Positions 56,863 to 64,000 of a stretch of DNA of 64,000 nucleotides are shown in pieces. This stretch comes from Anaspis maculata (Eukaryota > Arthropoda > Insecta > Coleoptera > Scraptiidae): NCBI GenBank assembly GCA_949128115.1, contig OX421961.1, forward strand, positions 99,839,863-99,903,862. The letters run 5' to 3'. The notes under the pieces are model-generated. The model had not been told where the DNA came from. It worked only from the letters and a program-made list of their open reading frames with translations, and ran no database searches. The position numbers and the translations under genes are program-made. Every line of letters starts with the position of its first letter. Position 1 is the first letter of the stretch.

Positions 56863-57898
56863 TATAATAAACCGCATGGGTACACCTTCCTATAAAAATC
56901 TTTGAATACTGAAACTCGAATCCAAATTTTCACTTCCTGTCGACTGTTGGGGAAGTGCTGTCGTGTTACATATTAAGGATGCCCTGTCCGGGCCTGAGTC
57001 CATTGATTTATTCGTCCTGGTATGGCGATTATTATTAGTCCAGATTACAGGTCCATGCCCTAATCTGACAATCCATAAATTATGCAATCATCTCGTAAAT
57101 ACTTCACTGCTGAAATTAAATGTTTGATTAAACTTCAAAATAAGAAGCTGTTGGTTATTTTATCAGTCAAACTGAAGCGTCTAACGTCACATTTCGTAGA
57201 CAATCACCCTCACTAACAGTTAAACAGTACCCTTCACCGAATAACCGAATAAATGATAGGTATAATGTTATTATTGTTCCAAGATTCCAAGTGAAACAAA
57301 CTGCAAACAAAATATAACTAAACGCGCCCTTGAGATATAAAGAACATATTGTTTTTTCAGTTCATTTTAATTAACGTATTTTGTTTAATAATAGTTCCGA
57401 GCATTCAGAAAAAACGATACGTCGCCTATTTGCCACTAGAAATAAATAAAATAACATTAGAGTGAAGTGTCTAAATATGTAAAACATGTGGAATTCAATC
57501 CGTCACAAACCTATAATAATCTGCACGTAACTTACGGGTATAATTTGTGATACAGTACCTATAGTTTGTTCATAGAACAGTCTAACTGAATCCATGATAT
57601 TTACATAAAAACATTACTTCGGTGTAAGGTGAGCCTAATTTTTATTCTAGAATTGCTGTTAAGTACCAACACTGAAACCTTAGCACGAGACTAATAAGAA
57701 CACTTTGACTGACATCCAGAAAAGTTGTCCATTTGCAGGTACTTTCGCCGGTGAAGTTTTGGGCAACGCCTCCCGGGCTACTGCCTGCCCCGAGTTTACA
57801 TGGTGGAACAGCAAAGGTGTAAGCTCAGCTGAATGTCGCCTGGTTGAAGAAGAAAATTTATTTATGACACAAATCTAGACCTTGAAAATGTATAATAT
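56863..57898. other. No recognisable gene or element
   Basis: AT-rich unique sequence without a supported frame or repeat. Confidence 0.35.
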
Positions 57899-58035
57899 CT
57901 GTATTACACTATACACAATTTCTTGTACAATTTCTTGAACAATCTGCCCAAATAGTGTCAAAAAACAATGAACATGATTGTTTAACTGACAGATTGTACA
58001 AGAAATTGTACAAGAAATTGTGTAGTGTAATACAG
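57899..58035. repeat. Inverted-repeat element (MITE), 137 bp
   Basis: CTGTATTACACTATACACAA and TTTCTTGTACAATTTCTTG pair almost perfectly with the complement ending at 58035. Both arms contain the tandem word ATTTCTTGTACA twice. The loop is about 40 nt. Confidence 0.85.
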
Positions 58036-58204
58036 CTATAAGAGTCAATCTCCAAATGTGCCCTAAAGCTCCACCTAAAACGAGAAGAAATCGATACATT
58101 AGTTGGAAAATTTGTTGTGTGACATTACTTTTCCGGTGGTATGCAGCGACGTAAGTAATTATTTTGACAGAAGCGTTTCTTCGAAGGCGGAAGGAGAAGT
58201 TACA

Positions 58205-58395
58205 ATGTGAGTTTGTTTTTTGTTTGTTTGTCCTCCTTCCCGGCATTTCTTATGCCATAGGAGTTGCTGCATATTTATTGGAATCATTACACGTGAAAAA
58301 ATCCGCTTACACAGCACAACACCCAGACCTGCTGCCCGGGAATCGAACCCGGGAGCTCAGCTTGCCGAGCGAACACGCAGTCCAGTCGACTTAGG
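58205..58395 (-). repeat. tRNA-derived SINE-like repeat, copy 2
   Basis: On the minus strand the head reads TAAGTCGACTGGACTGCGTG, then CTCCCGGGTTCGATTCCCGG (a perfect B box with its stem). The tail CCATAGGAGTTGCTGCATAT matches the copy at 9135-9625. About 190 nt long. Confidence 0.65.
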
Positions 58396-58449
58396 CTGGC
58401 CTCTAATGTGATTGCAGGATTAAAAACTTTACACCATACTCATAACTGA

Positions 58450-58497
<48 letters not shown>

Positions 58498-58517
58498 CTC
58501 TCTTCCCCTCTCTCTCG
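58450..58517. repeat. (CT)n microsatellite
   Basis: An almost unbroken TCTC tract with minor interruptions (TTTC, TTGC, TTCCCC). Confidence 0.95.
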
Positions 58518-59108
58518 TTTTTGACAGTGACACCGTTGGACAGATCACGACCAAAAACTAATCAGCGCATTAGATAATTGAGAATGACACCATTCCTTTA
58601 ATCTAAATTTCAGCTTGATCAAATAACCGTTTTGACATGTCATTGTGTCCGAACATTTTCTTATCGCGATCACATATCTTTCCCTTCCCGGTATAGCGGG
58701 ACCGGAGAAATGGAAAAGTAATATTACGTCAGCCATCAACCATGTATTATGAACAAGCGTTCACTGAAGAAACCGTCAAAATACATACATGCGGCAATAT
58801 AATACATATATTAATCAAGATAATACGTTCAACTAGTGTAACGTAGAAGGTTATCCCAGCTCAGGGCGTTGCCATGGCAATGCATGACAACAAACGCACA
58901 GAGACTTTATCGGACAATGGACAGAGACTTTATCTTGGTCTCTGATGTCAGTGAAATGACATCAACGTCAAAAATTCTTCCAGCATCAACAATAAACAGT
59001 GAGCGGAGATCAGTAATTTCAAGTAAATAAAGCGTTTTTCAATCAGATCAACAATTAACGTGATGTTGGCTCAACTATGAATTTACGTCATTTACGAACT
59101 ACAATAAA
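58518..59108. other. No recognisable gene or element
   Basis: Unique AT-rich sequence; no supported frame. Confidence 0.35.
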
Positions 59109-59241
59109 GTAAGGTTACTATTGCGGCCTTTTTAAAGTGGACGACAGTTGACAGATTTCTCAGGATTCTGGCCTGAACGTCGCATGACAGCACGCCAACT
59201 CGTTGACATTGTCGTCCACTTTATTTTGGCCGCAACCGTAC
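59109..59241. repeat. MITE family C, copy 1 (133 bp)
   Basis: GTAAGGTTACTATTGCGGCC at 59109 and GGCCGCAACCGTAC at 59241 are inverted ends, continued by AAAGTGGACGACA against TGTCGTCCACTTT. The outer GTAAGGTT/AACCGTAC ends are shared with the element at 62318. Confidence 0.8.
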
Positions 59242-59905
59242 CTATGTAACTCATCTCCTTAGAAGCACTGATTTTTCTCGACTTGAAAATTCAAATCGAA
59301 GTAAGTATGGCATACGTCCACTTTTACTTAGTTGGATCCTCCATGCAGGGTATTTGCTGACAAAATGGTGGTTTGTGCGTGGAAAGTTGATTTTATTTGA
59401 CAGCAAGGTTCAATAGTAGACTGTTGGAATGGGGTAAGGGTGGGGGAAAGCGAGAAGGAGTCACTTGTTGCTGTTGCCATGCATTGCCATTGCAACGCCA
59501 TGACCGAGGGTAACCATTCACGTCAGAACTGATTGAGCGTATCATCTCTTCTTCGGTTGCAACGAACTTTAAAAAGGCTTTCACCTATCCAAAACACAAG
59601 AATTGGAGATCGGCCCTTCTTTTCTTAAGATCCAGAAATGTGATAAATTATTGCCTCGGAACCATTTCTTCATTTCTAAATATTTGTCAGACATTATTGT
59701 TCATTATTTATGATAACTAGAAATTATTATTAAAATTTTGTGAATATATTTTATTCGCGTGAATCTTCTTTTTCTAACAAGTGCAAAGAGTGAATCTAAT
59801 CTAGAACATCTTCATTGGACAAAGAAGTACCAACAAAAATCTATTTTCAGCTATGAGTGTATCTCCCTAACCCCAATTCCAAAATTGCTGACTTGATACC
59901 AAGCG
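59242..59905. promoter_or_regulatory. Upstream region of the lipase gene, no defined site
   Basis: This 660-nt stretch precedes the lipase start codon. It is AT-rich close to the gene (59680-59780). I cannot point to a convincing core promoter element. Confidence 0.3.
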
Positions 59906-61408
59906 ATGTGTTTTTTGCCGACTGTTATTGCTATTTTATTGATATTGACCGATGAAAGCTTGTCTCAACCGGGATCTAGTGACAATGCTTGCAGTTCTCT
60001 TTTGGACTATCCCTTGAGGTCATTGGGCATTGTCCAATGCCATTACAATCCAGACGTCTTTTTAACTACGGTAAGTTTTACTTATATTGAAATTTCATTA
60101 GATTTGTTCTGAACGCTTCAGCCACAAATGGCTGCACGTTACAAATTCCCCGTCGAGACTCACACCATAGTTACTAGTGACGGATATATCCTGACAATCT
60201 TCCGGATTCGTTCAGCCAATTCAACGACACGTGGACGAGATTTTTCGAATAAATCACCAATTTTCTTGCAACACGGCATTCTGGTCAACTCTGAGTGCTT
60301 TACAGATCTTGGTGAAAGATCTCATGGTAGGTAGAATACTTATTCAAATTATTATGCCATCGCCCTTCAGCTGTCATAATCTTTTTTACTTTTTAGCTTT
60401 CATCTTAGCAAATGCAGGATACGACGTTTGGTTAGGAAACGTCCGTGGGACCGTATACTCTAAAGCGAACGTCAACATCTCGTCTAAAGATGCAAAGTTC
60501 TGGAACTTCAATTTGGACACTTTGGCTGCAAAAGATGTCAGAGAGTCTTTACAATATATAGTCAGTGTCACTGGAAAAGCCGGTTCTATAAATTACATTG
60601 GTCATTCCATGGGTACAACCCTCGGTTTCATGTACGCGTCAGCTTTTCCGGAAGAATCCCAAAGTACACTCAAAAGAATGATCATGTTGAGTCCCGTGGT
60701 CTACTTGACTGGCATTGCTTCTGCACCACTTTTGAAATGGGTCGGTCCTGTTTCACGAGCCATCTTAGATTCGTTACGAATCAATGTTTTATTTTATTCT
60801 GAAACGAAAATTCAGAAACTACTAGTGAAAGTTTGCGGAGTAATACCTCTTGTCTGCCGGAAAGCTTTCAACGTCCTTTATGGAACAACCGATCGGTTCG
60901 CTGCTGTGAGTATCGTGTTGGCAGTCCCAGATTTTTTATGTCTATGACTCATGGTATTATTTCAGGAGGATTTGCTTCTTTATTTCAGCCATTATATTCA
61001 AGCCGTTTCTAAAAATCAGTTGGTGCAATACCTTCAGTTTCTTCAAACGGGTGAGTTCAAAAAATTCGATTATGGAGCGACGAAGAACAACCAGATTTAT
61101 GGACAGTCGATTCCTCCTTTTTACGATCTGAGCCAAGTTCAACTTCCGGTGTATTTGATTTATGGGAGAACTGATGGTTTGTCGACTCCAGAGGTGAATT
61201 AATTGTGCAGTAGGGAGCGGCTTGAGTGAAATACAAGTTTTAGGCTGCACAACAAATCTATGAGGAGTTGGGCTCTACCAAGAAAAATCTTGCACATATG
61301 CCTCTGAACGACCCCAATGCTCCGTTTTCTCATATAGACTTTCTGTTTTCTAAATACATCAAGCAAGACCTTTATCCATCTGTGCTTTCTGCTTTGAACG
61401 GAAATTGA
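59906..61408 (+). CDS. Secreted acid lipase-like (lipase 3 type), five exons, complete
   Basis: Exons are 59906-60070, 60122-60326, 60397-60905, 60966-61193 and 61244-61408, with GT-AG introns of 50-70 nt; together 1272 nt, 423 aa. The N terminus MCFLPTVIAILLILTDESLS is a signal peptide, so it is secreted or lysosomal. The family N-terminal block FPVETHTIVTSDGYILTIFR is present, with LQHG at 104-107 (oxyanion region), DVWLGNVRG at 133-141 and the nucleophile elbow GHSMG (Ser194). The acid is Asp363 in YGRTDGLS and the histidine is His399 in FSHIDFLF. Insects use such enzymes in gut and fat body to hydrolyse acylglycerols or cholesteryl esters. Length and exon structure are normal for the family and no break is seen. 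Substrate cannot be inferred. AATAAA follows at 61477. Confidence 0.93.
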
Positions 61409-61476
61409 TTTCGTGTATTAGATACCTATAACTTCTAACAAAAGTATAGGTAAATTGTTTTATATAAAAGTTTGCG

Positions 61477-61482
61477 AATAAA
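61477..61482 (+). terminator. Polyadenylation signal of the lipase gene
   Basis: AATAAA lies 69 nt after the TGA stop codon and is followed by a T-rich stretch. Confidence 0.7.
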
Positions 61483-62317
61483 GTTTTTGTTAGCATTAAA
61501 AGGTGCATTGTCTCTATTTTTATTTTGCTATTAACTGAAAGAGTGCAAAACAGATATCCGCACCTTCCACTCCTGGACCTGTTATTCTAAAATATCAAGA
61601 TATAAAATAGTATTGTTTATAATATTATAATATAGATGAGGCGCCATCAGATTAAATATTCAAGTTGCCAGCTGAGGGATATAAGGTGCTGAAGATGGCT
61701 TTCTCAATCTCAACCGTCCTCAACCGTTATATAGGTTATTTTCTTCTACAAAATCGACGATTCAGGAATAGGTGAATAATGACGTACTTTACGGCTAGTA
61801 GAAAAAAAATACTCTTTTGATCTATTAACTCCTGTTTACAGCGCGCGTGTAAGCGGATGTAAATAATATTTGATTTACTGAAGCCACAAATAACGGCATT
61901 AGTTTTGGTCCTTTTCGTGTCTTCAGCCCTCAGCGCATCACTTATTTGCCATACCGCGCAGTCTCTCGTTTCCTTCCTCCCCTTTCAAGGTCGAAAGAAA
62001 GTCTCCTGTGATATTATTTTACATTAGAAAATTATCAAATAACTTCAGTGGCTTGCCTCAGGGCGTGATTAATGGATTTGGAAGCACATCATGTATCACG
62101 CGCCCACTCTCATCTTCCCTTCGAGAGCTTGGCCCATTAGATAAACAAATGTTTTGTTAAAATCGCGCTTCACTCTTGGCGATCACCAAGAGACCCCATT
62201 CATGTTGTATCGATTGTTCCAGTTTTATCCAGCAAAAATATTTGGATATTTTGATGAAAATTCATACCTATGGGGCAAATAAGCACCTAGTATTATTATC
62301 GTCATTTTCCTTCATGC
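61483..62317. other. No recognisable gene or element
   Basis: Downstream flank of the lipase gene; unique AT-rich sequence. Confidence 0.35.
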
Positions 62318-62452
62318 GTAAGGTTGCGGACTCATAAAAGTTTACACCGACGGCGATCGAGTGGCCATGCTAATTCAGTTTTGACGTAATTTTGAATGGG
62401 CATGGCCACACGATTGTCATCGGTGTAAACTTTTATGAGTCCGCAACCGTAC
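62318..62452. repeat. MITE family C, copy 2 (135 bp)
   Basis: GTAAGGTTGCGGACTCATAA at 62318 and its complement ending at 62452 (TTATGAGTCCGCAACCGTAC) frame arms that also pair through AAGTTTACACCGA and TGGCCATG. Arm identity is very high, so it looks recent. Confidence 0.88.
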
Positions 62453-62740
62453 ATGTGGATGCATTGTGTGCATTTAATAAGCAATCGCGAATTTGGCATT
62501 GGCAACATTCGATTTGGCTTATCAAAAGCATTATTCTCAACTCAAATGTGAAATTTTGCGGCTGCTCAAGATACACATTGTTCCGAAACAACTTATTAAT
62601 GTTCTTTTTTCATGATGTATAAAGTCTATTGATATGAGTTGCAAGGCTCTCGTGCGATTCCAGTACATTCGAAATCAAACGCGGTGATTTAGGATTGTTC
62701 GAACAAACTGGAGATCCCGATGCGCCAGTAAGACACATCT
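62453..62740. other. No recognisable gene or element
   Basis: Unique AT-rich sequence. Confidence 0.35.
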
Positions 62741-63055
62741 GAACAATGGGCGGAGGTGCCGCGATCAGGGGCAGATATACGCATGTCTGATGGACGTTTC
62801 TAGAGCTGCGGCGGATCTCTACTGGCGGTTAACACGAAGGTAACACTCGGAATATATAGGCGCGGCCAAGCGACCGACACATGATTCCAATTCACAGCGA
62901 CAACAGCGAGTAATCGGCAAAGATAACCAAAGCGATATATAAGTACAATATTTAATTGACGTGTACTTAGTAGCACGCAGTGATGAACAGTTTGTGTTCA
63001 AACGTTTATCTCTTAATTATAAAAGTAGACAACGTTAGACATCGTGCATACTGTC
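62741..63055. repeat. Possible diverged LTR fragment
   Basis: GGGCGGAGGTGCC, a TATA-like GGAATATATAGGCGC, AGCACGCAGTGATGAACAGT, TTGTGTTCAAACG and ATCTCTTAATTATAA follow the same order and spacing as the 3' part of the LTRs at 27616 and 52945. Similarity is lower than between those two. Confidence 0.5.
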
Positions 63056-64000
63056 ACTGACAAAAAAGAGTTCACTATAGCGAGCAGACCAAGATGGTGA
63101 CTGTTTCAAAATTGCTCCCTTTCACTATTTTCATCCTTGGGTAATTATACCTAATAGTAATTTACAAAAACCCGAAGTCGCTACGATTCACCCATTCGGA
63201 GAAGTTTGATAACAAGTCAGAGCTCTGTCGGTTAGATGGACAGACGAAAAGTGGGACATCAAAGATTTTTCTGGAGAAAATGCTCTGGAGGACCAATGTT
63301 CGCTATGTACAAATATCATTAGAAATGCCTGAAAATTGAACTCGGAAAAATTAACACAAGTTGCTCCAATATCATATAACTTTTAACCTTTTGGAATTAT
63401 CAAACGATTCTGTACCACGCTGTGTCTATTGGACATGATAATGTTGATTTTTGTCGATTTAATTTTTCAATTGGGATCAACATTGAAAATTTAAAAATTG
63501 AAAACCGAACTAATTTCTCATTGGCGGTTATCTTTTTAATATGGCGGCTTTGAGGCTGTATTATTCTCGGCAGGCCAAAATTATTTTAAGCAATCTTTTA
63601 GAAAATTTTTCAGTGTTTCGGGGCTATTCGGCTTCTGAAAAAATGTGGGGTAATCTAGACGGAAACAAAGTGGACAAACATTTGATGGAATCCCATCAAA
63701 GTCTCTATATCTCTTTATCTTTATTTTTGAGGTAGAAATATTGATACCCTGCGTATACAGCCTCAAGCTACATGGTATTTGACAGTACCTTGGTTAAATA
63801 GCATGCTGATAAAGGAAGTGAGGAATCCAAAAAGTTATGGTAACTCCAGACCCCAGAATAGATTATTGGCTCCTGCCTCACGGACTATATAGTACCTTCC
63901 TGTAGCTTTCGAAAGAGACCTGAATGGTGAGTTTCTATCAAGGAGTTAGCCTGCTGGAATTGAATCCCCGACTATCTTTAACGTAGAAAAAGCAACCAGT
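63056..64000. other. No recognisable gene or element
   Basis: AT-rich sequence to the window end. The frames of ~60 codons near 63541-63766 resemble nothing I know. Confidence 0.35.

Overview
This window is nuclear DNA from an insect. The evidence is a five-exon haemolymph juvenile-hormone-binding/takeout-type gene, a five-exon acid-lipase gene, introns of about 50-75 nt with GT-AG ends, an AT-rich background and a very dense load of eukaryotic transposon remains. I cannot fix the order from sequence alone; a hemipteran is my guess. There are no operons, ribosome binding sites or bacterial features. The great majority of the 64 kb is repetitive DNA, and most open frames of 60-100 codons are chance.

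Genes. (i) 1-1530 is the C-terminal two thirds of a P-element/THAP9-type transposase, cut by the window edge. (ii) 18286-19294 is a complete JHBP/takeout-like secreted protein (255 aa). (iii) 59906-61408 is a complete secreted alpha/beta-hydrolase lipase (423 aa) with its Ser-Asp-His triad intact. (iv) 10798-10955 looks like an isolated internal coding exon of an unrecognised protein. Short coding remnants of piggyBac-like (weak), tyrosine-recombinase-like (weak), Tc1 and two non-LTR reverse transcriptase elements are also present.

Repeats by region. 2-7.5 kb: three large palindromes, the third splitting a reverse transcriptase relic. 12-18 kb: several inverted-repeat elements and a 271-bp duplication. 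17-23.4 kb: three copies of a 0.33-kb MITE about 3 kb apart, two of them flanking the JHBP-like gene. 21.9-24.5 kb: two more palindromes. 27.6-29.7 kb: a solo LTR with a 4-bp target duplication, an LTR fragment and a short tandem array. 30-33.4 kb: palindromes and a ~150-bp tandem array. 40.6-45.8 kb: a composite nested palindrome holding a ~260-bp tandem array. 47-52.4 kb: a GC-richer array of ~1.57-kb tandem units. 55-57 kb: a Tc1 transposase relic with nested insertions. 57.9-62.5 kb: small inverted-repeat elements around the lipase gene.

The unifying and most interesting signal is a family of palindromic elements that begin CAGGGTG and end CACCCTG, flanked by TA. At least six fairly complete copies and several half copies occur here. 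They share only the termini and a few short internal boxes, have no coding capacity, and often repeat the terminal heptamer inside their arms. One copy splits a reverse transcriptase frame in a way that fixes the target duplication as the dinucleotide TA, which fits mobilisation by a Tc1/mariner-type transposase.
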